NCBI GenBank assembly: GCA_028023455.1
Contig: JAQFVV010006274.1
Location: 2,230,001 to 2,294,000 of the forward strand
Direction of reading: 5' to 3'
From: Epiperipatus broadwayi
Lineage: Eukaryota; Onychophora; Udeonychophora; Euonychophora; Peripatidae
DNA length: 64,000 nucleotides
Both the position numbers and the translations under genes were made by a program. Below the pieces are notes generated by a model. It saw nothing but the letters and a program-made list of their open reading frames with translations. It searched no databases and was not told where the DNA came from. Shown piece by piece: positions 1 to 12,670 of this stretch. The first letter of the stretch is position 1; each line of letters starts with the position of its first letter.

Positions 1-2345
1 AAACATCATCATCCCTATTAATAACAAGTATAGTCAACAATAAATATGATATGAACAAAAAATAAAACAATATAATATTTATATCCTACAAGCTGCATCA
101 CCATATATAAGAAAATCAATTCAACAAGCAACAGTCAACCTTGTAACTGTATTTAAAAGAGGGATATTACAAACAAGCTATTTCTGTAGACACTGCCTCT
201 CTGTGTAGAATATAATGCAGTTTCTTGGTTACCATACTTAAATACTTATCTGGATGTCCAAATACCAACATAAACTCATATATCCATATAACTAACTATT
301 ATTGCCCTCTAGAGCTAGCTCAAGATCATAAGACCCTAGGAATTATAACTTTAAACAAGAGAAAAATAAACATAACAGTTTACTCTACTTTAAATAATTT
401 TATTGAGATAATTTAAAAATCCCTAAAACATTAAGCTGTAATAAAATTAGATTGCACACTGACAATCCATAAAACAGATAGCTGGAGGAATAAAATCATT
501 TTAGTGAAATATTTTTAACATGTATTTAATGAACTAACTGATTAATAATTGAAAAAAATAACATGGTAATATGATAATTTTATCACATACATTTTTATCA
601 AAAAATAGAATTTCATTTAAAAATATAATTAACTAGTTGATTTTTATTCATTAAATTAATTAACCTTTAATTCATTAAGTTATTTTCTGTTAAATAACAA
701 CATTTGAAAAACAAGTTTTTTATAATCAGAGATAAAAATATTTAAATTAGTATAATTTTTTGTAATGTAAATCAAATGGAGCAATTAATCTTAAACTTTG
801 CATAATTAGCATATCATTAATTCACTTAGAGCTATGAAGATGAGAACGCGTCTCTTGAAATCACTCTCAGAATAGTATAATTTTATTTTGTTTTACAATT
901 ATAAATTTTTGTATAATTTTGGAAAGAAAATAAAAGAATAAAAACATTTTACAAGAAAATGTTAAATTAATAAAATTATTTATTCTCATCTATTATTAAT
1001 TTTGCAAAAATTTAAATATATAAATGAAGATATAATATGCATATTAAAATACCTTTTATCATGAATTTAATTTCTCTTTGAACCCTTATTTTTGGCCCTT
1101 GTAATTTCTAGTTTTCATATAGGTTTTCTTCTTGCAGGCTTCTTCATTCCAGTCTAATATACACAGTTAAGTTATCCATTATGTCATACAATATTTTCAG
1201 GTTCCACACAGAACAAAATTCTTTATTTTCTTTCATCTATTTATTTCCAAATCAAGCTAACACATAATGAGTTAGTCCATTTTTAATAATAATTTTCCAA
1301 TCATCCAAACATATAGAGACAGAGACACTCATGTATGAAGAAAAGACTTGTTTCAGATTACTTCAGGGGTATTCTTTTTAACATTCCCCCCCAGCAAAGT
1401 AGGATTTCATGAAGGTAGATTATGTTTGGAATTTAGGTAAACTTAATATATATTTAATTTCATTTTAAAAATATTTTCAACAGATGAGCTATTGCATCTA
1501 TTTAATAGATGAGTTAAAAATCACTGCTACTGCTCTTCTCAATAGCTTGACCAAAAGTCTTTTTCAACAGCTAGATCAAAACTGTCATTTCATACAAAAT
1601 ACCAAGGTTTATTAATTTACCCATTTCCCTATTTTTGGAATAGTCTTGTCTCCAACCAATCATAATCTTATCTTCTACATGACCAATTTAAATACTAACC
1701 AATTAAGTTTATTTTTTTAAAAAAAATGCTCTGTTATTTCTCTCTTTTTTTAATTAAAAAATTTCAGACATAGCTTTTGAAGTAGTTAATTACACTGATT
1801 TGATAAACACTGCTTATTGTATTGAAGAAACATAAAGTGAAAATAAAAGAACAACTTTAACTAATAAAAACAAAATTTAATAGAAACTGTTAAGACTAAA
1901 TCTTTTTTTAAAAAAAATACTACTAAAGATAAAACTTCATCTGGTTTATCTCTCTTAAAAAGTTAAAATTAAAAAATGTTAAATAATTTATTAAAAAGAA
2001 TTTTTTTTTTGCTTTCAATATTTTTTAAGAACTAAAATTAAACCTGTGGTAATCTTAAAATTATTAAAGATAGAGAACAAAAAAAATTATTTATTTGATT
2101 TTACACTTTCCTCTCTTATATAGCCTTTAACAAATTGCAAAATATTTATCTTATTATTCACAGAAAACATCTAAAATTCTCGTATTATTATTTAGCACAT
2201 AAAAGGTATTTAAATAAATCAAATACTCATTTTTATTATCAAAAAATACATATGAGAAAATGAAATATTATTTCCCCATTAATTAATATACTCTGAACTT
2301 AAGAAGCTTGTAATATTAGCATGACCAGAGTTGCCCACTGCCCAC
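1..2345 (+). repeat. Dispersed multi-kb repeat family A, copy 1 (left end cut by window)
   Basis: This stretch aligns by eye, with interruptions, to 25112-28190, 28345-30785 and 33880-35015. Shared landmarks are a segment with 'aacagtcaacc' near 130, 'ctagagctagctcaagatc' near 308, a T-rich block with 'ggcttcttcatt' near 1137, 'acaatattttcagg' near 1188, and a closing 'agcttgtaatatt' with 'ccagagttg' near 2306-2334. There is no open reading frame of note, so no protein can be assigned. It could be an old non-autonomous transposon, an untranslated LINE section or a segmental duplication. A (TA)n tract follows it directly. Confidence 0.6.
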
Positions 2346-2347
2346 AC

Positions 2348-2350
<3 letters not shown>

Positions 2351-2441
<91 letters not shown>
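2351..2441. repeat. (TA)n microsatellite
   Basis: An uninterrupted TA dinucleotide tract of about 90 bp starts directly after the end of repeat family A copy 1. Its right edge is TTGTA, an edge shared with several other (TA)n tracts in the window. The tyrosine/isoleucine ORFs read through it are artefacts. Confidence 0.97.
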
Positions 2442-2444
<3 letters not shown>

Positions 2445-3636
2445 AATAGCATAAATTTGACAAGTTCTCTTAAAGATGCCTCAAGTCTTTTAGAAACACT
2501 AAATCTGCAACACAATAAATGAGCTAACTGAAATTAATAAAACTATACAAATTAAGCAAGCCAAATCTGTAATGGAATAAATTTAAACAATAATTTTACT
2601 TAAGCCCTATTAAAAAAATAAATCAAAAATTCACACTTGAATAAAGTTTATCTATTTATAATTTTTATGTATTAAACAAATGATAACCTGACTGTGTTCC
2701 AAAATTGTAATACACAAAATAAAATAATTTATTTGACAATTTATAACTTATATTAAGTGATAGTTTATATTGGGATTTATTTACAAAGTAACTCTTTTTT
2801 TTACTATGTACAAAATTTATAATAGTGTTAAAGGATGAATAAAATTATTTACACTAGATAATTATTTATGAAGTTTGTATCAATAATTTATCAATTAGCT
2901 TTTTTGTTTGAATAATACCAATTGATGTTTATGAAAACATTAGATTTATTTTTTATAATTACTGAATTCTACTAAAGTAATAAAAATCTATATTATTTTG
3001 TTAATTAAATGTTAAATGTTTATGATTGCATAGAGACTTTAAATTATTATTATATCATACAATTATTATATCATATGCCTACCAAATCAAATGACTACTT
3101 AATAAATAAACAATATTTTTATATACAAAATAAATACGATATTAATATGTTTAATATCTTGAAACAGTTTATAATAAAATGTTCGACTTGTTTTAAGTGT
3201 AATGTAATGCTAAGACGTTGTCTATTTTGCCACAAAGAAAATATTGATGTGTTATGTATATTAAATGAACAAAAAAGAAAGATAATCTATTTTATTTCAT
3301 TTACTAATCATTTGTATCACAAATAAGATAATCAATTTATTATAATTGTTATTTTATGAGCAACTTATTACTTATGATCATTTATCAATGAATGAAAACA
3401 AGAAATTAAACAAAAGTTTAATATAATTGTTTAGATTTAATTTACAGTTACTAACATTTTCTTTCTGGTTATTTATTTATATATATCTACTTCTACACAC
3501 ATACATTAAGTGACCATAAAAATACAAATGAAGGTAAAATAGATAAGATATACAATCTGTCATTTGAATAATAAATATCAAGTAAAGTCCAAATACATGG
3601 AGTTCACTTATCTTAAAGTTCATTTATTAAATTTTT
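2442..3636. other. AT-rich non-coding sequence
   Basis: No repeat or coding signal could be supported here. A 105-codon plus-strand frame at 3009-3326 has AT-driven codon content (many Ile, Tyr, Asn, Lys) and no recognisable motif, so it was not called as a gene. Confidence 0.6.
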
Positions 3637-4046
3637 GCATATGTATTAAATGGATTATGTCCTGTACATGTGGGGTTCAGATTGACCTTAGGTCAACATG
3701 GGTGTGACAATAATCTCGGCCTTAGGGTGGCTTTTGAGCATTCCATCATCAGATTTTCAATTGGATGGACGGTTGAAGAGTTGGTGTGAGGAGTGGATTG
3801 AAGCCTGTCCATTAAACTATGAGGATAGTCTATCTTAATATATATTTGAGCACTTATACTATATATGTGTGTAAAGATGATAATCTGGACCAACTGATGA
3901 TTGCTGGTTTAGCATGAAATACAGATATTGGTGATTATTTATCTTTTCAGCATATATGTGTTTAGGTGTATCAGTGTTATTAGATAGAGTGGAGAGAGGT
4001 GGGTGGTGTGGAAGTCTGTGCTCATATACCCTATATTACATAAATA
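3637..4046 (-). repeat. Interspersed element family B, single copy
   Basis: This is homologous to the three units at 29011-30291, in the same orientation as the last of them. Shared marks are 'aaatggattatgtcctgtac', 'gtcaacatgggtgtgacaa', 'gatgataatctggaccaact' and the end 'catataccctatattacata'. The minus strand keeps a short open frame (3693-3893) matching the frames in the other copies. Differences between copies change amino acids freely, so the frame is probably not selected. No target duplication was found. Confidence 0.75.
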
Positions 4047-6539
4047 AAATTCATGAAATGATAATATTTTTCAAAGATACAATAATCCCAAGAGTTGATT
4101 TCCTTTTTCTTTTAAATAATTAAAGTTTATTTAAATAAATAATCCTTAGCTAGTTATAACAAGATTTAACATTTTCGACAGTACAAATAATTACAATTTT
4201 ATTAGTGAAGAGAAAAATAATTTATTAAATAATAAGCATTGTTTTAATCTTCCAAAAATGATTAGATTGTTATTTATTAAATCCAAATTATTATTTATTT
4301 GGCATTAAGACACACACATATATGTATGATACTTTGTATAGTAAAACTTTATAAGCATTTTATAATATTTTTCAAAATGCACTTAAAATAAAGTCACTTC
4401 TTAATTATTAAAATAGGCTAACCTCACAAAAGACAAAATGCTTTTTGAATCCAATGTGATTTTATATTTTGTGAGTTATATTAAACTTTTTAAAAAATAT
4501 ACATATTTTAAAAATTTATTTATTGAAAAATGCACTATACTAATTGAAGTGATAGAGATAAATAGAGAGAATGGCCAAACTTAATTCATGGACTTTTTAT
4601 ATAATTTGCTTACTTATGTTAGCATTTAGGCCATTGACTTAGAAATAATAAATAATGATAATTTCAAAATTACTCCTTTTAATCCATTAAATGTTTGTTC
4701 CACTTTAATTAGAGTTTTGTAAACAAATACACAATGTTCCTGAACAAAATGTTTCCCTTCAAATTTTAAAAAGAAAATATTTTAAAACAAAAATAATGAC
4801 AATGGGTTTAATGTTTTCTTATGACATTACAAAGCAGACAATAAAATAAATAAATAAGTGAAGACAGTCAAACCAATAATTTATTTGTTTGTTTAACAAA
4901 AAGATTATTATATCTTATATACCTTTAATGATAATGCTATATAAAACAATACATAATTTTAAATCTACAATAATTTAAACATGCATACACATATATAAAA
5001 AGATAACTTGTTGTTTATTTATTTATCTAAACTTATTGTTGTTAAAATATGTTATAAAATAAAATGTTAAGACAAACCCTATTAAAATATACATTCAAAC
5101 TTATACAATAATTTTATAATAAGATATAAAATTTAATATAGTAAATTTCTCATTATATTACTTAAATAATAAACAAAAAATAAATTGCAATTATTACTTT
5201 ACATTCTGATGTACCCTACAATAATCCCAAAATTATGATCAACATCACTTGATGATCTTAACCAATTAATAACAGATAAGGTCATGACAATGAAAAATGT
5301 TTTTAATATGACAATGCCTATTTTAAATCTAATATTAAGAATGGCACTGTTTATATATATTAAGAAAAACAAAACTATATTGGAAATAAACATAGAAATA
5401 TATCATCTACTAGCCAAGTTTTTTTCAGCAGTCTCAACTTGCATTATTAAAATTTTAAATTAATCTAACAGAAAAAAAAATGCATGCTAAATAGAAAGTA
5501 TATTATTTAGAGTTGTAATGTTTCAGCAGATTTAAGTTTGCACTTGCTGTTTAGATGCACATCTTTAGAATTGCTTAATTTGAATCTCATATAATGCTGG
5601 TAGTGCTTCTGGACAAATATAATGGTAGGAGATGTAATATGTATTACATAATGAGAATAATTCTTTCTTCTTATTTTTTTTTTCAGAAAATAAATTTATT
5701 AAAGTTACATTCATTAAATGATAACATGATAAGTTCCAAATATTTACATAACAATATGATTAGTTATTTTTAGTTATGAGTAGTTGTAAAAGAGAGAGAA
5801 AAATATGAGAACAAAAGTGTAAAATAAATATTTTTTTCACACTCTTCAATAATTGTATCTATTAGTTTTTAACTTTTAAAATTAATGTTTAACTTTTTAA
5901 AAGAAAAAAAATTAAGATTTTAACAATTTTGTTATGCTGCTTTTAATTAATTAAAGCTGATTTTTTTTTCTTTTCTGTTTATATATCAAAAAATGGTAAT
6001 GTTGTTCAAATTAAAGTATAATTAAAGGTCTATACTATTTTTGGTAATTAAAAAAACAATAACTACAGGGAAATTTTTCAATGATTAAAATTTTGATTTA
6101 CTTAACAAAAAAAATAGGAAAATAATCTTTTCATAAAAATATAATTGATTGATCTAGATTTAATGCTGTTATTTCTAATATATTATGTGATTGGATAGAT
6201 AATAAGATTACTACAAAAATAAGATAGGAACCAGTTTGAAGCAATAAACTTTGGTGTGTTATGAGGAACAGCCATTCTTAATTCATCTGTTGAGGAAAAC
6301 AGCAGTAGCAGGCCAGCCATGAAGAAAACAGTGGGAAGTTGAGCTTTCAACTGAAGTAAGATTAATCTCACTACTAGTTTGAAAAAAGATGTTTTTGAAA
6401 TAGACTTGAAGAAACTGTGTGCTAAGCTTTAGCTAGAAGATGAACATCATCAAACCAACAAGTAGCCTGTTCACTGAAAAAAGTATAAAAAAGATACCTA
6501 TAAAATCTGCAACAAGTCTTGGGTTTCATCTAAAAGCCA
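4047..6539. other. AT-rich non-coding sequence
   Basis: Homopolymer runs and AT-rich sequence. No exon, RNA gene or clear repeat boundary could be supported. The short frames at 5199-5393 and 6183-6371 show no recognisable family and have AT-driven composition. Confidence 0.5.
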
Positions 6540-6760
6540 GCCTGTGTTAACCTGACCTGCAAATTATTTTACTGGAAAATTGACAAATTCAACTTGTGTT
6601 AATATGATGTGCAAATTATTATACTGTAGATTGGATAAATTTCACTTGTGTTAATCTATCTAAGAAATCTGTATTGATATGCAAATGAATTAAATTAAAT
6701 TTTATTAATCTATTCTAGAAATCTGTGTTAATCTGGACATTATTATTACTATTGCAAATT
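6540..6760 (+). repeat. Degenerate tandem repeat, period about 58 bp
   Basis: Three to four imperfect units share 'gtgttaat' plus 'gcaaattatt' plus 'tactg' plus 'aaattgacaaatt'-like segments (near 6546, 6597, 6648). The right half carries two copies of 'taatctat' plus 'aagaaatctgt' (near 6653 and 6706). The units are too diverged for an exact copy count by eye. Confidence 0.5.
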
Positions 6761-7936
6761 AAAAGTTTGAAGCTACAAAAAGATGTTAATGGGAAAACAT
6801 TTAATGGAATTAAAGAACAAAGTCAATTGGTGCTAATATTTCCTGGAAATTATTGTTATAAGTTTAAATTTATTATTTGAAAAAAAAAAAAAAAAACTAG
6901 CCTGAAAAGGTACTAAAATTATAACTACAAAAAACTAAGATAATAAAATCCACAGGTATAAATTATTGTTGAAACATGTTTTTTATTAATTTTATTTTTC
7001 TTTCAAATCTGTTAAAATGTATGGGATCTTCTCAACTTCATAAGGAAGGAAGAAGAAGGTTTTAGTTCATGTTAAATTTTTACTCTTAGTGGAAAAATGT
7101 TTTCATATTTAATTATTAAATAGGTGAGATAAGTCAGAAAGTAAATGTTAATTAATTTAATAGTAAGAATCAACAGGTTAATCTTATTTGCTACATGAAA
7201 TTATATTTTTTATAGAAATATATTAAGATTTAGAATTGTTATATTATTATATACTTTTAAATTTTATTATTGAATAGTTAAGTTTATTAAATAATTGTTA
7301 AAAGTAATAGTTTCTAATGTTAGTTTTTTGTGTATTGATGTCTTTATTACTTCAGCTATGTTTTCTATGAATTGGCAATGTGTGTGACTTGATTTTATCA
7401 GAGCTTGGTGTTTTAAAGGTTTCTAGATTATCCCAGTAAAAATATTTAAATTAAGGTGAATTAAGCATACATATTTATATTTTCTTTTGTTCCCAGACAC
7501 AGTCCTTAGGATCTCTGTAACCCTAAGCTAACTCTAAAGCAATAATGTCTAATTTTTATATGCAGGTATATATTTGTGTTTGGACATCCAAATGGTTCTT
7601 TAGTTGGCCTGCACACTCATGATATCATAAGTCCAGAATATTTATGGGGATCAACATGAATTAGATCTCAACATTTTTTTTATTATGATAGATAATTTGG
7701 CACTTAATTATGTACATGCAAATGTTTGTTTTTATATTGTTTTAAATTTGGCATTAGCTCAATAATTAGCCTATATCTTTATATTAAACCTATATTAGGT
7801 CTAGTACAATAGGATGATTGCTTATTACTCTTGTTTAATGCTGGTGATATAATTTATTTTATTTTATTTTATGCTGATTCTCTCATGCTATTTTTATAAT
7901 TGATAATGTTTTTCCATCACCCTGTATTATCCCTTG
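6761..7936. other. AT-rich non-coding sequence
   Basis: No gene or bounded repeat seen. A poly-A run lies near 6881-6896, and a few hundred bases near 7490-7650 are slightly richer in G+C but have no open frame. Confidence 0.5.
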
Positions 7937-7946
7937 TTTTATCATT

Positions 7947-7990
<44 letters not shown>

Positions 7991-8000
7991 AATGATAAAA
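7937..8000. repeat. Hairpin with (TA)n core
   Basis: Arms TTTTATCATTACAA (7937-7950) and TTGTAATGATAAAA (7987-8000) are perfect reverse complements around a (TA)n core, so the whole segment is a self-complementary palindrome. A second short (TA)n tract follows at about 8001-8020. Confidence 0.93.
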
Positions 8001-8163
8001 CATATATATATATATATATAAGTAAAAACTATAAATATATGTGCACACACACTACTATGTTGTTGTATTCCATGAGATACATAATCATCTTAATATATAT
8101 ATGTAAAAACTATATAAGCATCACATAGGCACTAGATGGGGATTTTATGCACAAGTCTTCTGG

Positions 8164-8228
8164 CATCCATTGATTACTCTAGCTTGCTGTGTGTGGCAAT
8201 ATGTATAGTGAGTTTTGCCTGTTTTAAA
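8164..8228 (+). repeat. Short repeat shared with the insert at 61472-61572
   Basis: 'ccattgattactct', 'ggcaat', 'gtat', 'gagttttgc' and 'ctgttt' occur in the same order here and in the 101-bp sequence that interrupts a fold-back element near 61.5 kb. This shows a small mobile element family. It is too short to classify. Confidence 0.6.
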
Positions 8229-9630
8229 AACTATATAATTATCATTGTTAAATGTATGTGAATTTTTTTTATATGTATTTTAAACAAATTTAATTTTTTT
8301 TAAGGTAATCAACCTGTTATCCATTTCTTATATTTATTCAAATGTTAATCAACAAATGAATATTTGAATATCCTCAGTCAAAAAGTAAAAGAAAACGCAC
8401 AGAACCTCATGGTTCATTATATCAACCTGAAGAGCATTATTTTTTTCATTGATTATTTTTTGCAGTTGTTAGATAAACTTTTACCTTGCAATGGTTGACT
8501 TGGCACAGCATCTATTAGCAAAACCTATTGTATTACCTTTTATTTATTTTTATTTACATGTTTCACACTCAATATATACAGAATGCATATGTATGTGTAT
8601 ACATGACTTACGAAAATAGAATTTAGCATTTGAAACTGAACTAAATATAAATTTTGCAGAAAAAAGAGCGAGTCAAAATGATGGATTATTCAATGGTTTG
8701 AGCATTGTTCAAATTCAGTTGTATGAGAAATTATCTACAAGTAATTAATCTTTGATTTCACATGCAAATACAAAACTACAAATAAAAATAACACATAACT
8801 ACATTCACAACTAATACTTTACGTTAATGGCTAAGATTTTTTTAAAGAAACCCATATAGATAATCTTTCAACTTATTTATAGTCAGGAATTTCAATCAGC
8901 AAACCTTCGGTTAATAGTTTGTCCTGACTGGTTTGGTGCAATGATTGAGTGGCAGAGTCTAAACCTCAAAGTCCATGGATCATAGTTATGTCACATCTGG
9001 TTTTCAAATTTCTTATACATTTCTGAGCACTAAATCATTTTGCTTCTTTTAATATTCATGAGGCTGCAAAAATAAAAATATGTTTAATAAATTGCTACAG
9101 AAAGTTATCACAGCATTTCCTCTTCTTGTTTTATATTCTCCTTTGCTTACTCTCTTTCTTTCATTAACTTCATCTACTTCTATATATCTCTGTATATAAA
9201 ATTTACGTGTGTGTGTGTTTGTATGTGTACATAAGGTTTATTTATTCAAATCTTATTTAGTTTCAAATAACAACTTTATTCACACTAAGAAGATACATAT
9301 GGATATCATTTAACCTCTTTTTATTATAGGTTACATGCTTACAATGTTCATCTTATTTATGTTGAAAAAATCTTATATTTACTATCTTTTTATAATTAAT
9401 ATATGATCTCAGCTATAGACATTGCAATATTTATGGTAATGATCCCTGAAATGCTTTTAATCAAACTAGGATTTATCAATTAGTCGAAGTTCTACCCAGA
9501 TAATGAAGTTTGAAGTACTGATAGCATATTACTAACTGTGAAATTCTCGAAAAAGTTATGTGACACATGAGTAATAAAAAATCAGAAATTAAGGGTAAAA
9601 AAAAATGATTGTGGGGGAAAAAAGAGAGAT
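8229..9630. other. AT-rich non-coding sequence
   Basis: No gene supported. A segment near 8930-9000 ('gagtctaaacctcaaag', 'tccatggat') loosely resembles 54960-54990 and may be a diverged SINE, but the similarity is weak. A short GT-rich run lies near 9206-9230. Confidence 0.4.
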
Positions 9631-9631
9631 T

Positions 9632-9667
9632 CCCCCCCCCCTCTCTCTCTCTCATATATATATTATA

Positions 9668-9723
<56 letters not shown>
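9632..9723. repeat. Compound microsatellite C10-(CT)n-(TA)n
   Basis: Ten C residues are followed by (CT)n and a long (TA)n with two TAT interruptions near the left. The right edge is TTGTACTC, similar to the edge of the palindrome at 17134. Confidence 0.95.
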
Positions 9724-9726
<3 letters not shown>

Positions 9727-10392
9727 ACTCTTACCAAAAGATGAACTCTGAACAAAAGATCCAGTTAACTAGAATATAACAATAGGAAACTGCAATTGGG
9801 TTTCATAAACAATAACTATCAAGACAATTAATATTAAGACTGGCTCAAGATACATTACTAAGATACAATAGCTAATAAAATAATATCTTTCAATAATTAA
9901 ATATAAGAAATTTAATAGATTAAAATATAATACAACTTATATTTACAATAAGTAATTAGGGTACCAACTATAATACCCTATCCATTCATTTTACTAATAA
10001 ATTCAATTTACAAAACTTGCTCAATATTATAAATAAAATATGGTTCTATCAAAATAACAAATATAATTATGAAACTCTTAAGAGTTTTAACATGAGACTT
10101 TCAGTAAGGTACACTGGCTTAAACATTAAGAATACATTCCAAAAAATACACTCCCAATGGCATAAGAATATTACCCCACTAAATTCACATAACTACCATG
10201 TTATACTCTCATGTCTTAAAGAACATGTCTAATAATCCTAAAATATGATTTATAAATTAGTTACAAAAATAACAATAAATTATGTAATATTCCTTTAATA
10301 AAAATACTAATTGGACATTTAACCTTAACTAATAATTTCGTATCATCTTTCAATAGAAAAGTTTACAATTCTCCAAAATAATAACAAGAGCA
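9724..10392. other. AT-rich non-coding sequence
   Basis: No gene supported. A 71-codon frame at 10017-10232 has no recognisable motif and is interpreted as chance. Confidence 0.45.
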
Positions 10393-10500
10393 ACAGCAAC
10401 AACAACAGGTAGTAGTAGTAGTAGTAGCAGTAGTAGTAGTAGCAGTAACAGTAGCAATAGCAGTAGCAGTAGCAGCAGCAGTAGTAGTAGTAGTAGTAGA
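10393..10500. repeat. Trinucleotide microsatellite (CAA, TAG/CAG)n
   Basis: A mixed trinucleotide tract of CAA units, then TAG units interspersed with CAG and CAA variants. The interruptions are scattered through the tract, as in an old microsatellite. Confidence 0.93.
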
Positions 10501-10812
10501 TGATCAGCAAATGGTTCACCTGTTCAGAGTTGGGATAGCAGGCTTCAGAGTTTTACATTTCAAGGGTGCTAGGAACCTAGAACTGAAAGGGTGGGGACTT
10601 CCCTGTACACACTCTGATCAATTCGGAATTGATTTACACCTTTTTTTCACTGTTCTGTGATGGTTTTCATTCAGGATTTTGGTGGGAATCAAATTGTTGA
10701 GTACAGAGATATCACATGACCAGATCCCTCCATAGTAGTCCTGCAGCAAGCAATTCACTTGTTCACAGTCAAGGTAACAAGTTTTAATGTTTTAGTTTAA
10801 AAGTACTAAAAA
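10501..10812. other. Higher-G+C non-coding segment
   Basis: This stretch between the trinucleotide tract and the minisatellite is richer in G+C than its surroundings and low in simple sequence. No long open frame and no recognisable domain were found. It includes a near-palindrome around 'gatcaattcggaattgat' at about 10616-10633. It might be a fragment of an unknown element. Confidence 0.35.
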
Positions 10813-10820
10813 CCTAAATC

Positions 10821-11692
10821 TGACAACATGCAATTCATTCTGAACAGTATTTTTTTTGTTTGACCCAAATGTTATTCATGTTAACTATTATTTTTTTATT
10901 TCCCAAATTACAATTCATGCTAAACTAGAATTTTCCATTTTCCCAAGATGCAATTTGTGCTGTCTATATTTTTCAATTTTTTCAAAAAGCAGTTCATACT
11001 GAACTGTTTTTTATTTTATTTTCCCAAGATGAAATTCATGCTGAACTAGTATTTTTCCATTTTCCCAAGATCCAATTTCTGCTTATTAGTTATTTTTTCC
11101 AAGATACAATTCATGTTAACTAGCATTTTCCCATTTTTCCCAAGATGCAATTCATTCTGAATTAGTATTATTTTCATTTTCCCCAATATCCAATTTATTC
11201 TGACTAGTATTTTTCCATTTTCCCAAAATGATTTCATTCTGAATTAGTATTTTTTTTCCATTTTCTCAAGATACAATTTATAATAACTAATAAATTTTCC
11301 ACTTTTTCAAGATGCAATTTATGCAGTTTAGTATTTTTTCAGTTTCCCAAGATGCAATTCTTGCCGAACTAGTATTTTTCTATTTTCCCAAAATGCAATT
11401 CATACTGACTAGTATCTTTCCATTTTCTCAAGATTCAGTCAGTTCTGGCTGACTTATTTTTCCAAGATGCAATTCATGCTGAACTAGTGTTTTACCATTT
11501 TCTCCAGATTCAGTTCTGACTGATTATTATTTTTTTATTTTTCTAATATGGAATTCATGCTTAACTAGTATTTTTCCATTTTTTAAAGATGCAATTCGTG
11601 CTGATTAGTATTTTTCCATTATTCCAAGATGCAATTTATGCTAAATTAGTATTTTTCCATTTTCCAATTCATATTGACTAGTATTTTTCAAT
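10821..11692. repeat. Minisatellite, about 22 units of roughly 40 bp
   Basis: The unit core is 'gatgcaattcatgctgaact' followed by 'agtatttttccattttccca'. I counted about 22 degenerate units at spacings near 40 bp (for example 11028, 11070, 11102, 11142, 11187, 11227, 11270, 11311, 11351, 11392). The units differ by many substitutions and small indels, so the array is old rather than freshly expanded. Short minus-strand frames through it (11046-11237) translate to repeated Gly-Lys-Met/Asn peptides and are not genes. Confidence 0.93.
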
Positions 11693-11943
11693 TTCTTTTC
11701 ATGTGGAAATGATGTAACAAATGAACAATAAGATTTAGCTATGAAAACTATAGTACTCTCAGCAACAAATGAACTTAATTTTTATGGAACCATATGTCAA
11801 TCTAATACTAACTTCAACCCCTCCATATTTTTTCATTCATACTATCATGTGTTTTCATATATTTTTCTCAATATTTCATTTACAAAAAATGCTATGCAAA
11901 CCTAATTTGGCATGTATCTTGTAATGTAATAATTTTTTTTCTT

Positions 11944-12097
11944 TCAGTTACTGTAAATCATGTTTTCTTTCCTATCAAGATTGTAAACCTTTGTTACATA
12001 TGTAGTATCATGAATCAATTTGTATTTAAGATCGCATGTTTTCAAATGTAACTTATGTAATCCTTTTTGAGTCTCAATAAAGTTTATCATTTGAAAC

Positions 12098-12153
<56 letters not shown>

Positions 12154-12175
12154 CATCATCATCATCATCATCATC
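11944..12175 (+). mobile_element. Possible 3' end of a non-LTR retroelement with (AAT)n/(ATC)n tail
   Basis: An AT-rich stretch with 'ctcaataaagtttatc' at about 12073 runs straight into (AAT)n and then (ATC)n. An AATAAA-containing end followed by a simple-sequence tail is the usual look of a SINE or LINE 3' terminus. No coding or tRNA-like part was found upstream, so the class is uncertain. The microsatellite itself (12099-12175) is certain. Confidence 0.4.
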
Positions 12176-12504
12176 TCAGGTTTATTTCTAACAAACTAAT
12201 AATAAAACAAATTAATTAATTAACATCCTGTAGTTAAATATGATGATGGATTTTACGTGATATCTAACTACTCTTTCAAAATAATAACAATAAGCAACTA
12301 AAATAACTTAATCTATTTAATAATTAATAATAAAAAATATAAATAATATAATAAAATTTTTAAGCAAACATTGTACAATCTTTCTTTGTTTAATGTGGTA
12401 TTCATAAGATATAATGTATTTGAATGTTGTGGTAATATCAAGTATCTCTCATTGGTATTGTATCAGTTTAAAAATAATTACCAATGATCATATATATCTT
12501 CTAT

Positions 12505-12546
12505 GATGATGATAATGATAATGATGATGATGATAATAATAATAGA

Positions 12547-12600
<54 letters not shown>

Positions 12601-12601
12601 C

Positions 12602-12670
<69 letters not shown>
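12505..12670. repeat. (GAT)n-(AAT)n microsatellite
   Basis: GAT units and variants at the left pass into a long (AAT)n run with a few single-unit interruptions ('gaaata', 'cataat'). The poly-Asn, poly-Ile and poly-Tyr frames through it are artefacts. Confidence 0.97.

Noticed and set aside
3009-3326. 105-codon plus-strand frame as a gene
   Set aside because: Composition is AT-driven, no domain or splice context was seen, and frames of this length are expected by chance in AT-rich DNA with varied stops.
10821-11692. CRISPR-like array with a 40-bp period
   Set aside because: The units are contiguous and degenerate, without distinct spacers; this is a minisatellite.
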